Shown here in pieces: positions 1 through 8,094 of a DNA stretch of 64,000 bases. The stretch spans positions 806,001-870,000 of the forward strand of contig CAWBFN010000002.1 in assembly GCA_963788125.1 (NCBI GenBank), in the 5' to 3' direction. This DNA is from Bog-473 sp963788125. Its GTDB lineage: Bacteria; Actinomycetota; Acidimicrobiia; Acidimicrobiales; RAAP-2. A program made the translations under genes and the position numbers. The notes below the pieces were generated by a model. That model was not told where the DNA came from and ran no database searches. It saw only the letters and a list, made by a program, of their open reading frames with translations. Positions within the stretch are counted from its first letter, which is position 1. Every line of letters begins with the position of its first letter.

Positions 1-434
1 AGCGGTGTCGAAAAGCCGAATCCGGGCAGCGAGGGAATGATCAGGTCGAAGGAGTCCTCCGCGTCGCCGCCATTGGCGACCGGATCCGATAGGGGAGCAA
101 TCAGCGCGTGAAAATCCATGAACGTCCAGGGCCAGCCATGAAGTAGCAGCAACGGCACAGGGTCGGGGCTTGTTCCCCGCACGTGGACGAAATGAAGGGG
201 GATTCCGTCGATCGTGACTCGGAAGTGCGCCAGTCGGTTCATCTCGCGTTCTTGTGCGCGCCAGTCATAGTCTTCTCGCCAGTAGCCGACCATCTCCTCG
301 AGCCATTCCCGCTCGACTCCGTAGCGCCAATCGGAGTTGCCCAAATCGTCCGCCCATCGGGTTCGAGCGAGGCGCAGGCGTAACTCCTCGAGGTCCTCGT
401 CTGGTATCGCAATCTCAAACGGTTCAGCCATCAT
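1..434 (-). CDS. epoxide hydrolase, N-terminal part (cut by window edge)
   Basis: Reading the minus strand from ATG ATG at 434 gives an open frame that runs off the window start. The first ~110 residues match the epoxide hydrolase N-terminal cap (EHN) pattern, with a region rich in DLxxLRxRLxxTRW-like residues, followed by the start of the alpha/beta-hydrolase core with the oxyanion-hole motif HGWP and then PSLPGFGFS. The nucleophile Asp and catalytic His lie outside the window. These enzymes hydrolyse epoxides, or related esters, to diols. The start is taken as the first of two ATG codons, with a GGGGGCGAG stretch about ten bases upstream. The family call is confident; the substrate is unknown. 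Confidence 0.85.
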   Translation of the reverse strand, partial: MMAEPFEIAIPDEDLEELRLRLARTRWADDLGNSDWRYGVEREWLEEMVGYWREDYDWRAQEREMNRLAHFRVTIDGIPLHFVHVRGTSPDPVPLLLLHGWPWTFMDFHALIAPLSDPVANGGDAEDSFDLIIPSLPGFGFSTP

Positions 435-892
435 GGCAGCTCGCCCCCACTCAGAGCCTCTTCGGTGTTGGCTCGCTCCGATGCAGCCTTCCTCGAAACC
501 CTCGCACTGTCGAGCATCTCCCCGTTGGACGAGCACATTGATTGAAGACCCCAGCACCTTCTCCCCAAGGGCGGATCCTTGGAAGGCTACTCGGCATGAG
601 AATCAGCAGTCAGGAACGCAACGCCCTCCGGCTGCCTTGGCAACTCGATCTTCAGTGAGGTTCAAGGCGGAGGCGTGCGCGCCCGTCGGTCCAACCATCG
701 CGGCCTAGCGAATGACCAGCGCGGTCGGGTCAAGTCGAAGCGCCGAGCCTAAAGATGCCAGGACCGGTGGTGGGGGAGGTCTCGACCCGAACTCGAGACT
801 GCGACGGAAGGCGACGAGCGACTCTCCTCTTAGTCCCGAGTCCAGAACGAAGTTTTCGTGTCGTTGGGGTGGTCAAGTGGGGCGATCGCAAC
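435..892. other. 458-bp stretch without a supported gene
   Basis: Short open frames exist on both strands, but none resembles a known family, none has a convincing ribosome binding site, and they overlap one another. The stretch separates the start of the epoxide hydrolase gene from the end of tatA, both on the minus strand. No clear repeat or hairpin was seen. Confidence 0.6.
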
Positions 893-1117
893 TTACGTGG
901 GAGGCGGCGCAGTTGTGTCCGATGGTGCGGCTCTGTCGTTGGCAACCAGTGACCGGGCGGATGAGGAACTCTTTCCCTCTTCTAGGCCCTTCTCAAACTC
1001 GTTCTTTGCCGAACCCAGGTTACGAGCCAGTTTAGGGATGGCCGCACCTCCGAAGAGCAGCACAACGACAACGATGAGGACGATGGCCCCGTCCATTCCG
1101 AAGATCTCTGCAAGCAT
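893..1117 (-). CDS. tatA: Sec-independent translocase protein TatA/E
   Basis: This 74-residue protein has the TatA layout. A short periplasmic N-terminus is followed by one hydrophobic helix (about residues 10-24), the FGG hinge and then an amphipathic helix with IPKLARNLGSAKNEFEKG. The tail is polar and Ala/Pro-rich. TatA oligomers form the pore for folded proteins exported with twin-arginine signals. A good ribosome binding site, AAGGAG, lies eight bases before the ATG. No tatB or tatC lies nearby, so this is an isolated copy; actinobacteria often carry scattered tatA genes. The Asp at residue 9, next to the helix start, is unusual for TatA, which usually has a polar residue a little earlier. 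Confidence 0.9.
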   Translation of the reverse strand: MLAEIFGMDGAIVLIVVVVLLFGGAAIPKLARNLGSAKNEFEKGLEEGKSSSSARSLVANDRAAPSDTTAPPPT

Positions 1118-1365
1118 GACGAAAGCTCCTTCTGCCTCTGGACCGGGCGATGGATCTACTGATCAGCCCTAGGTACCGACTCACGTGGACGAACGGCTGT
1201 AGACGAAGAACCGCTCACTCTGTTCCTTGCGGTGTGCCGCACACACCCGGCACCGAGGAAACGGTCTCCATGACGATACTTCCACTCCGGTACCGGGCCC
1301 AACCGACATCGCCAACAGCGATCCCAACCTGAACTAGCTGATATTCCCCTATTTCAGATCGATCT

Positions 1366-2526
1366 TCAGCCGACTCCGACATGTGCAGGGGCGAGGGCCG
1401 GCTCGAGCGGCAGGTCGTAGAAGTTGATCACGTTGTTCCTCCCGATGGCGATCTGATCCTCCATCGGAACTCCGTCGAACTGCCGTTCCAACCTGGCGGC
1501 ACAGTCCGGCCACGCGCCATCGAAGTGAGGGAAGTCTGCTCCCCACATCAGGTTCTCGCGACCGATGATCTCCCGGTTGACGATGGCCGTGCGGTCGCGC
1601 ATGAACGTGCAGGCGACGTGCTCGTGAAATATCTGGCTCGGGGTACGCTCCGACGTGATGTTGGCCGCGCGACCGGTGGCGGGCGCCCAGAGCTTGTCGT
1701 GCACCCAGCGGTCGTCCATTCGCTCGAGGACGGCGAGCGGCCACGACGCGTCGTTCTCCACCGAAAGGACCTTGAGTCTCCGATGGCGATCGAACAGGCC
1801 CGAGTAGATCATGGAGGTGATCGCGTACATCGTCGGGGTGAACACGCAGGCGAAATCGACGAACTGGCTTCCCGTGTTCTTCCAGGAGGTCTCGGTCGCC
1901 GCAACGTGAAGGCTGATCGGCACCCCGAGGGATTCTGCCGCAGACCAGAACTTCTCGAACCGGGGGTCGCCGTAGCTCTCCCCGGACTCCTGTCCGATGC
2001 TTACCATTGCCCCTCGCAAACCGGCCTCGACACAACGCTCCAGCTCGGCGACGCTGTGGTCGATGTCCTCGGTGGTGATCATGGCCACGCCGAACAGTCT
2101 CTTGGGCGCGCCGGAGCAATGCTCCGCCAGCCAATCGTTGAAGGCCCGCATGCAGGCGTTGCGGAACTCGTGGTCCTTGACCCCGAACAGCCCGAGTCCG
2201 TGAGTGGTGTAGAGAAGCTCGGCCTCCATTCCCTCACGGTCGAGCTCTGCCGAACGGACGGTGGGGTCGTACGCTCCTTCGGGAACGTCGGCCCAGCGCC
2301 CTTCGAAACCGAAGCGGGCATCGGGATCGGCATACTTCCGCTTGGTGGCGAGCAAGCCGATCCCACTCCCGCGATGGACCTCCCCAATAACGAAGGCATC
2401 CCCGCTGTCGGTGCTCACCAGATGAGGTGCACGATCACGGAACCGGCGGTCGAGGCGAGTCGTCCACAGATCAGGCGGCTCGGCGACGTGGGAATCAGCG
2501 GAGACCAACTTGAATGGCAGCGTCAT
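1366..2526 (-). CDS. amidohydrolase family 2 metal-dependent hydrolase
   Basis: This is a 386-residue TIM-barrel protein of the amidohydro_2 (ACMSD-like) family. It begins with the family signature SADSHVAEPPDLW, has the barrel histidine in SLHVAA near residue 200 and ends with a conserved metal-site aspartate in MWGADFPHFDG. Relatives hydrolyse or decarboxylate ring-cleavage products and related carboxylic acids. A strong GGGAGGGG precedes the ATG by about eight bases. It is one of three amidohydro_2 genes in the window (also 3683 and 21205). The nearby VOC and alcohol dehydrogenase genes suggest a role in catabolism of a cyclic compound, which is inferred from context only. Confidence 0.85.
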   Translation of the reverse strand: MTLPFKLVSADSHVAEPPDLWTTRLDRRFRDRAPHLVSTDSGDAFVIGEVHRGSGIGLLATKRKYADPDARFGFEGRWADVPEGAYDPTVRSAELDREGMEAELLYTTHGLGLFGVKDHEFRNACMRAFNDWLAEHCSGAPKRLFGVAMITTEDIDHSVAELERCVEAGLRGAMVSIGQESGESYGDPRFEKFWSAAESLGVPISLHVAATETSWKNTGSQFVDFACVFTPTMYAITSMIYSGLFDRHRRLKVLSVENDASWPLAVLERMDDRWVHDKLWAPATGRAANITSERTPSQIFHEHVACTFMRDRTAIVNREIIGRENLMWGADFPHFDGAWPDCAARLERQFDGVPMEDQIAIGRNNVINFYDLPLEPALAPAHVGVG

Positions 2527-2648
2527 ATGACAACCCCTCCCTGACCGAAGTCCGAAACCGTTTCGTCCCCCAAACGGAATCTACGCGAATCCTAACCGTT
2601 GATCTTCAGTTGCGCTCGCCCGGTCGCGTCATCGCGCCAACCGAAAAG

Positions 2649-3587
2649 TTAGAAGCGATCGGCCCGGGGATCGCCCTCGGTGAGCTCGGTCGAAAAACCC
2701 CAGGCGATTCCCAACCCGTCCGCCGGGTCGGTAACGATCGTGGCGTCGGTTCCGGTCTCAATCCGCACGGCCGTTGCTTCGAGGTGCTGGGCCACCCGGT
2801 CGAGATCCCGAACCTTCCAGGTCATCGAGTAGTAGGTGTCGAGGGGCGCACTCCTCTCCCAGGCTTCCATCGCCGGCGATCCCTCCTCCAGGGGCTGGGC
2901 CACCTCGACGACGGCATCGGCCAGGGCGATGTAGCTGCTCTGGGCGGCAAGCAGGCCGTTGGGTCCCCGGTGGAGGATCCGGCCGCCCAGCACGTCAACC
3001 AAGAACCGCTGGGCTCGATCCGGTTTGTCAGTCAGCACCGTGTGGTGCGAGCAGCATTCGATGCCGAGCGGATCCGTGGGGCTCACCGTCGGCACGGGCG
3101 GATCGCCTCTGGGGTCGCGACGTGGCATGTAGACGCAGAGCTCGTAACTCAGCCCCGCCTCCTCTGGAAGGGTGAAGATGATGGGCGTGGAAGAGACGTC
3201 CAAAGGTGGGCCTTCCCCCTTGGGCATCTGGTTTCGCTGGTCCATGCCATGGAGGTTCTGGCGACGCATTTCCGACCACAGATCCTCGATGCCGTCGACG
3301 AACCAGGCGAGCGCCCCGAGGCTCGGCTCGCGGACGCTCTCGTGCACCTGCGTGCCGTCTATGACCAAGAGCGCGGGGTCGACACACTCGAGCTGCACTT
3401 CGGCGATGGGCGTGAAGGTGGCGTAGTCGTTGCGGAACCCGACCGGAACGTCTCGTTGCCTGCTGCCGAGATATTCGCCAAGAACGGTGCTCTCCCGACC
3501 GAACACCCGGCCGAAGAAATCGGTCGCCTCTTTGAGATCCGGAACCCAGTGAGTCGAGTGGTAGAGATGCTTCAACGCGTATGGCAT
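2649..3587 (-). CDS. VOC (glyoxalase/extradiol fold) protein, two modules
   Basis: The protein has about 312 residues and starts at MPYALKHLYHSTHW. An open frame continues upstream, but only this ATG sits at the domain edge. The N-terminal half (residues ~5-150) and C-terminal half (~165-290) each look like vicinal-oxygen-chelate modules; the first contains VPDLKEATDFFGRVFG and the second SHHTVLTDKPDRAQRFL. Such paired modules occur in extradiol dioxygenases and glyoxalase-like isomerases. The exact metal ligands cannot be assigned with confidence. The gene lies between two amidohydrolase-2 genes on the same strand, a common arrangement in aromatic or alicyclic degradation clusters. Confidence 0.75.
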   Translation of the reverse strand: MPYALKHLYHSTHWVPDLKEATDFFGRVFGRESTVLGEYLGSRQRDVPVGFRNDYATFTPIAEVQLECVDPALLVIDGTQVHESVREPSLGALAWFVDGIEDLWSEMRRQNLHGMDQRNQMPKGEGPPLDVSSTPIIFTLPEEAGLSYELCVYMPRRDPRGDPPVPTVSPTDPLGIECCSHHTVLTDKPDRAQRFLVDVLGGRILHRGPNGLLAAQSSYIALADAVVEVAQPLEEGSPAMEAWERSAPLDTYYSMTWKVRDLDRVAQHLEATAVRIETGTDATIVTDPADGLGIAWGFSTELTEGDPRADRF

Positions 3588-3682
3588 CTTTGGAAGGTCC
3601 CCTTCGTAGTTCTCAGATGATCGCCTGCTCCCTGACCGGCTGAGGCTGAGCCCGGCTGAACTCCGGTGGGATGCGCTCGAGG

Positions 3683-4936
3683 TCAGTTGAGGCTGTAGAG
3701 CGCGACCGCCGACTCCGAGGTGATCTGGCGTTTCTGCTCGAACGCAAGACCGTCGAGGGCTTCGGTCAGCTCCTCGGTGACGCCCGGGAATTTCGCGTCG
3801 GGATGGGGGTAGTCGCTCGCCCAGATGATCCGCTCGGCTCCAACCAATGGTGACTCGGCCGTGGTGCGCAGCATGGCCTCGTCCGGATCGAAGCTGATCC
3901 AACACTGCCGGCGCATGTAGTCAGAGGGCAGCATCGACAGGTCGGGCACTTCCCACTGGAATTTCCGGCAGTGGTGGTCCAAGCGCTCGAGCCAGGGCAC
4001 CAGCCAACCACCGTTTGCTTCCAGGAAGATGAATTTCGCTTCCGGGAACCGCTCGCACACCCCGCCGGCCAACAGATAGGCGATGCAGCACATGACGTCC
4101 ACCGGGTTGGCGATGGCCTGGGTGAAGAGCACGCTCGGGCGTTGCTCGGGGTGTGCCAACTGCTCCCTCGTGTCCATGATCCGGTTCGGTTCAAAATCGT
4201 CGGCGTAGGAGCCGTCCTGGTTGCGTAGGCGACCCAGACGGAGGCCGATGCAGGCTCCGGGCAGATCGGGCGAGAGGAAGGGATGAAGGGCGATCGGCAA
4301 GCCGGTGTCCGACGCCGCTTGCCAGATCGGGTCGTACACCGGATCGTTGAAGGGACGCCAGTCCACGGCCGGGTTGGGCCGCATGAAGACCGACACCATG
4401 CCGGGAAGTTCGGCGACCCGTCGGATTTCCGCGGCCACCCGGGCCACGTCATCGGGGTCGTGCATCGGGGGAACGGCACCGGCGCCGAACAGACGCCCCT
4501 CCCCCTGCGTCACGTGGTCCGAACACCAGTCGTTGTAGGCCCGGGCCTGGGCCTCGGCGAAGTCGACGTCTCGGACGCTCTGAAGGCCGAGCAGCATGGT
4601 CGGGTACAGGACGGCGATATCGATGTGGTCCTGATCCATGTCCTGCAGGCGAGCTTTGGCGTTCCAGGCGGCCGGCCGGGTCTCCGTATAGCGCATCTCC
4701 CCGCGAAACGCCCTGGCCCGCTCCTCGTCGCTCGCCCCTGCCACACCGGCCGCGGACAGACCGTTGGCGGGCATCCGGACGTCGTTGTAGAGGAGCCATT
4801 CCTCGCCGGCCTCGTCTGTCTCAATGTGCCAGATGCGGTCGCGATACTTGGCCGGTGCGTACTGAGGTAACTCCGTTGGTGGCTCGAGGATGTGGCCATC
4901 GGAGTCGATGTAGCGAAGACTGTTCTCTGCAGCCAT
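3683..4936 (-). CDS. amidohydrolase family 2 metal-dependent hydrolase
   Basis: This is a 417-residue amidohydro_2 protein. It opens with YIDSDGHILEPPTELPQY (metal-binding D-x-H and the usual EPP), has the barrel motif PIALHPFL and ends with IIWASDYPHPDAKFPG, which carries the conserved Asp. The ATG at 4936 is preceded by AGGGGGG seven bases upstream; the longer in-frame extension has no family similarity and is not used. It is distinct from the 1366 copy, so this is divergence and not a recent duplication. Family members act on carboxylated rings or ring-cleavage products; the substrate is unknown. Confidence 0.85.
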   Translation of the reverse strand: MAAENSLRYIDSDGHILEPPTELPQYAPAKYRDRIWHIETDEAGEEWLLYNDVRMPANGLSAAGVAGASDEERARAFRGEMRYTETRPAAWNAKARLQDMDQDHIDIAVLYPTMLLGLQSVRDVDFAEAQARAYNDWCSDHVTQGEGRLFGAGAVPPMHDPDDVARVAAEIRRVAELPGMVSVFMRPNPAVDWRPFNDPVYDPIWQAASDTGLPIALHPFLSPDLPGACIGLRLGRLRNQDGSYADDFEPNRIMDTREQLAHPEQRPSVLFTQAIANPVDVMCCIAYLLAGGVCERFPEAKFIFLEANGGWLVPWLERLDHHCRKFQWEVPDLSMLPSDYMRRQCWISFDPDEAMLRTTAESPLVGAERIIWASDYPHPDAKFPGVTEELTEALDGLAFEQKRQITSESAVALYSLN

Positions 4937-5119
4937 CAAAACCCCCCCTTCGCCCAAGCGAAGCTTGCCGCAGCGGCTACCGGTGAACTTAATCGCCCAT
5001 TTCGCCAAAGTCGAGCGCGTGGTATGTAGACATCCACAGAGTGTGGGCCCCGCCTGGCTCCGCCTCGTGGACATTGGAGGTCTGTCGACCAGGCGCGGGG
5101 CCGGACGCGCTACCCGCAG

Positions 5120-6244
5120 TCAGAGTGCATAGTCGATGATGCCCCGAAGATTGCGCCCGGCCCGCATGTCCTCAAAGCCGCTGTTGATCTCCTCGAGCGC
5201 ATATCGGCGGGTGATGAGTTCGTTCAGCTTCAGTCGCCCCTGTCGGAACAGCTCCAGGAGAGCCGGGATGTCCCTCGACGGACTTGAGGCACCGAAAAGC
5301 GAGCCCTGGAGCCTCTTCTGAAAAAGGACCAGGTGCCGGAGGGAGATCGGGAGGGCAACGTCGTCGGCAGCTCGGGGTAGACCTGTCATGACGCACGTGC
5401 CGGCCTTCCGAATGGAATTGACTGCCTGGGCAATGTGCTCGCCCTTCGTAATCCCCACGCACACAATGCAGGAGTCAGCTCCCTGTCCATTGGTAAAGCT
5501 CTGGGCGATGCTGGTCGCCTCCTCCATGGAGGAGACGGCATGAGTTGCCCCGAACTCTAAGGACGCTGACCGCTTCATCTCGACCGGATCTACGGCGATG
5601 ACCACGGATGCACCGGCGTGGGCCGCGCCCTGCACGGCATTCATCCCGATTCCCCCGGTCCCCATCACGATTACGACGTCGCCCGCTCGGACGTCCGCGG
5701 AGCGGACGGCCGATCCCCACCCCGTCCCCACCCCGCAGCTGGTGAGACAGGCCACATCGAGCGGCACGTCGTCGGGACACTTGATCGCCGACTGGACCGA
5801 AACCGTCGACCATTCGCTGAAGGTGGCCACCCCTGCTCCCTGACCGACCGGTTTGCCGTCGAGGCTCATTCGGCGACTCCCGTCCGCTCGCACGCCCGAC
5901 AGGATGCGTGACCCGTTGTCACAAAGGTTCTGCATGCCCGACGCACAAAAACGACATGTGCCGCACATGGGGAGGAAGGTCAGAACGACCCGGTCACCCA
6001 CTTGCCACCCGGGCGTATTGGGCCCGACCTCCTCCACCACGCCGGCTCCCTCGTGTCCACCGGCAACCGGTAGGGCTCCCGGCGGGACCGGGAGGTCGCC
6101 CATCAGGATGTGGTCATCGGAGTGGCAGAGTCCAGCGGCCACCATCTTGATCAACAACTCGTTCTGGCGGGGACCCTCGAGCTCGAGTTCGGCCACTTCC
6201 CACTTGCCTGGCGCTTCGAATAGAACCGCTGCCTTGGTGAGCAA
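5120..6244 (-). CDS. Zn-dependent alcohol dehydrogenase, NDMA/mycofactocin-type
   Basis: This is a 374-residue medium-chain dehydrogenase. It has the catalytic zinc region GLCHSDDH and GGHEGAGVVEEVG, the structural-zinc cysteines in CGTCRFCASGMQNLC, and the nucleotide-binding GTGGIGMNAVQGAAHAGA. The pattern is that of the NDMA-dependent alcohol dehydrogenase (Rxyl_3153) family, whose members are tied to the mycofactocin redox cofactor; that link comes from family knowledge, and no mft genes are in this window. The start is chosen as TTG at 6244 because GAGGAGG sits five bases upstream of it; the first in-frame ATG at 6295 has no such site. Confidence 0.85.
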   Translation of the reverse strand: MLTKAAVLFEAPGKWEVAELELEGPRQNELLIKMVAAGLCHSDDHILMGDLPVPPGALPVAGGHEGAGVVEEVGPNTPGWQVGDRVVLTFLPMCGTCRFCASGMQNLCDNGSRILSGVRADGSRRMSLDGKPVGQGAGVATFSEWSTVSVQSAIKCPDDVPLDVACLTSCGVGTGWGSAVRSADVRAGDVVIVMGTGGIGMNAVQGAAHAGASVVIAVDPVEMKRSASLEFGATHAVSSMEEATSIAQSFTNGQGADSCIVCVGITKGEHIAQAVNSIRKAGTCVMTGLPRAADDVALPISLRHLVLFQKRLQGSLFGASSPSRDIPALLELFRQGRLKLNELITRRYALEEINSGFEDMRAGRNLRGIIDYAL

Positions 6245-6249
6245 CGTGA

Positions 6250-6256
6250 CCTCCTC
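6250..6256 (-). promoter_or_regulatory. strong ribosome binding site deciding a TTG start
   Basis: On the minus strand GAGGAGG is followed by TCACG and then TTG (6244-6242), the first codon of the alcohol dehydrogenase. The spacing is ideal, and conserved family sequence (TKAAVLFEAPGKW) begins right after it, so TTG is the likely initiator. Confidence 0.7.
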
Positions 6257-6400
6257 TGACCGGGACTGCGACGTGGGTGATTCTGGCACTCTCACCTTGG
6301 CCTGCGCCGAATCCGATCCGAACTGGGAAAACGCAACGGTGCGGCGCGGTCCGAGAGGACCCCGGGGGCAGCCGGCACAGCACGGCGTTGCCCGTAGTGG

Positions 6401-6416
6401 TTGTTTGACGATACAA
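6401..6416. promoter_or_regulatory. candidate operator/promoter upstream of pirin-marR
   Basis: TTGTTTGACGATACAA is an imperfect inverted repeat (TTGT...ACAA ends). TTGACG lies within it at 6405-6410, with a TAGACT box at 6426-6431, though the 15-base spacing is short. It lies in the only AT-rich patch between the divergent alcohol dehydrogenase and pirin genes. It could bind the MarR protein encoded downstream; this is an inference. Confidence 0.35.
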
Positions 6417-6465
6417 ATAGATTGCTAGACTGATCGTGTGAACGTCATGGGAAAGGAGCCCCGGT

Positions 6466-7533
6466 ATGGCATCGATTGAGAGCAAGGCCACGGAGGTGGG
6501 CGACACCCGATCCGACCCGATCCTCGAGACCTTCCCGCTCGGATTCCAATGGGCCACCGTCGACCCATTCATAGTGGCGGTCCACCACGTCGACCACTAT
6601 CCGGCGGCCAACCAGGAGATGGGTCCGGTGACCTTGGAGGGTCAGCGGGAGGCTGGGGCCGACCCGTCGACACAGGGGTGGAGCATGTACTACGGAGGCG
6701 ACGTACCCGGGTTCCCCCAGCATCCGCACCGCGGCTTCGAGACGGTCACCGTCGTCCGGCAGGGCACGATTGACCATGCTGACTCCCTCGGGGCCACGGC
6801 TCGGTACGGGGGAGGGGACGTCCAGTGGCTCACCGCAGGCGGCGGAATAGATCACGCCGAGATGTTCCCGTTGCTCGATGAGACCGGGCCCAACACTTCA
6901 GAGGTCTTCCAGATCTGGCTCAACCTGCCCGCTCGCGACAAGATGGTGGCTCCGTACTTCACCATGTTCTGGCGTGAGGAGCTGCCGCGCAAGGTGCTGA
7001 AGGACGACGAGGGCCACGTCACGCAGGTTCTGGTGGTGGCGGGCAGGTTCGAAGACCTGCAGCCGCTACCACCACCTCCAGACTCATGGGCCTCGAAGAG
7101 CGAGGCGGAGCTGGCGATCTGGGAGTTCGAGGCTGAGCCCTCGGCGGAGTGGATCGTGCCGCCCACGACCTACTCCGAGACGGTCCGCACCCTGTACGTC
7201 TTCGAAGGCTCGGTTGCCATCGGCGACCAGACCCTGCACGCACCGGTCGGAATCGTGCTTCGGCCGGATGTGCCCGTGGTTCTCAGGGCCGGCATCGGCG
7301 GCGCGGCAGCGATGATCCTTCAGGCCCGACCGATCGGCGAGCCCGTCGCCATGGGTGGGCCCTTCGTGATGAACGACAGGTCCGAGATCGAGCAGGCCTT
7401 CCGTGACTATCGCCGCACGGGCTTCGGCGGGTGGCCCTGGGCCGATGCGCACCCGGTGCACCCACGGTCGGCACCCCGCTTCGCTCGACATCCCGGTGGC
7501 CGATCCGACTTTCCCGAAAACGGCGGCTGTTAG
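6466..7533 (+). CDS. pirin family protein
   Basis: This is a 355-residue bicupin. The N-terminal cupin carries the pirin signature FPQHPHRGFETVTVV (the metal-binding His pair), GTIDHADSLG and GGDVQWLTAGGGIDHAE. The C-terminal cupin begins after about residue 230 and is more diverged. Pirins bind iron; some have quercetin-dioxygenase activity and others regulate transcription. GGAAAGGAGC precedes the ATG with good spacing. The stop lies six bases before the GTG of the MarR gene, so the two are probably one transcript. Confidence 0.9.
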   Translation: MASIESKATEVGDTRSDPILETFPLGFQWATVDPFIVAVHHVDHYPAANQEMGPVTLEGQREAGADPSTQGWSMYYGGDVPGFPQHPHRGFETVTVVRQGTIDHADSLGATARYGGGDVQWLTAGGGIDHAEMFPLLDETGPNTSEVFQIWLNLPARDKMVAPYFTMFWREELPRKVLKDDEGHVTQVLVVAGRFEDLQPLPPPPDSWASKSEAELAIWEFEAEPSAEWIVPPTTYSETVRTLYVFEGSVAIGDQTLHAPVGIVLRPDVPVVLRAGIGGAAAMILQARPIGEPVAMGGPFVMNDRSEIEQAFRDYRRTGFGGWPWADAHPVHPRSAPRFARHPGGRSDFPENGGC

Positions 7534-7539
7534 CCCGCC

Positions 7540-8019
7540 GTGGCTCCCGGAAGGCCAAAACCTCTCACCCGTGCTGAGGGTGCGTTCTGGCGTTCACTGA
7601 TGCGAGCGCTGGTGGTGGTGCCCAGAGTCCTCGACGAGGACCTCGACGAGTCCGAGCGACTGTCGCTCCATCAGTACGCCGTCTTGATGTTTCTCTCTGA
7701 GGCGGCGGATCGGAGGATGAGGATCGGTGATCTGGCGTGCCATACGTCGCTCACGATCAGTGGGGTCACCCGACTGGTCAACCGTTTGGCGGACGAGGGT
7801 CTGGTCGAGCGGGTGCGATGCGATGATGACGGTCGTGGGTTCTTTGCCGTGCTGACCCAAGAAGGCATGACACGCCTCGAGAGCGCCTATCCAGCGCATT
7901 TGGCCAGCGCCCGCAGGCACGTGATCGACCATCTGGCCGGCTTTGATCTCGAAGAGCTGGCCACGGCGTTCATGCTCTTCGGCCAGGAGAAGTTCGAGGT
8001 CTCCCATCGGACCACTTGA
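7540..8019 (+). CDS. MarR family transcriptional regulator
   Basis: This is a 159-residue winged-helix regulator. The recognition region reads RIGDLACHTSLTISGVTRLV, followed by the wing residues RCDDDGRGFFAVLT and a C-terminal dimerisation helix. MarR proteins usually repress their own operon and release DNA on binding a phenolic or similar ligand. The GTG start overlaps the end region of the pirin gene, which points to translational coupling. Likely targets are the pirin-marR operon and the divergent alcohol dehydrogenase; the imperfect palindrome at 6401-6416 is a candidate site. Confidence 0.9.
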   Translation: MAPGRPKPLTRAEGAFWRSLMRALVVVPRVLDEDLDESERLSLHQYAVLMFLSEAADRRMRIGDLACHTSLTISGVTRLVNRLADEGLVERVRCDDDGRGFFAVLTQEGMTRLESAYPAHLASARRHVIDHLAGFDLEELATAFMLFGQEKFEVSHRTT

Positions 8020-8094
8020 GTCGAGGCCCAATGTCGACAGGGCGTTCGCACGACGTCGCCGACGCGGCGTGGCGGCCGCGCACGTTCGTTGTGG

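Noticed and set aside
1381..2544. Long open frame antisense to the amidohydrolase (387 codons)
   Set aside because: It shows no family features and lies opposite a well-supported gene; such antisense frames are common in GC-rich DNA.
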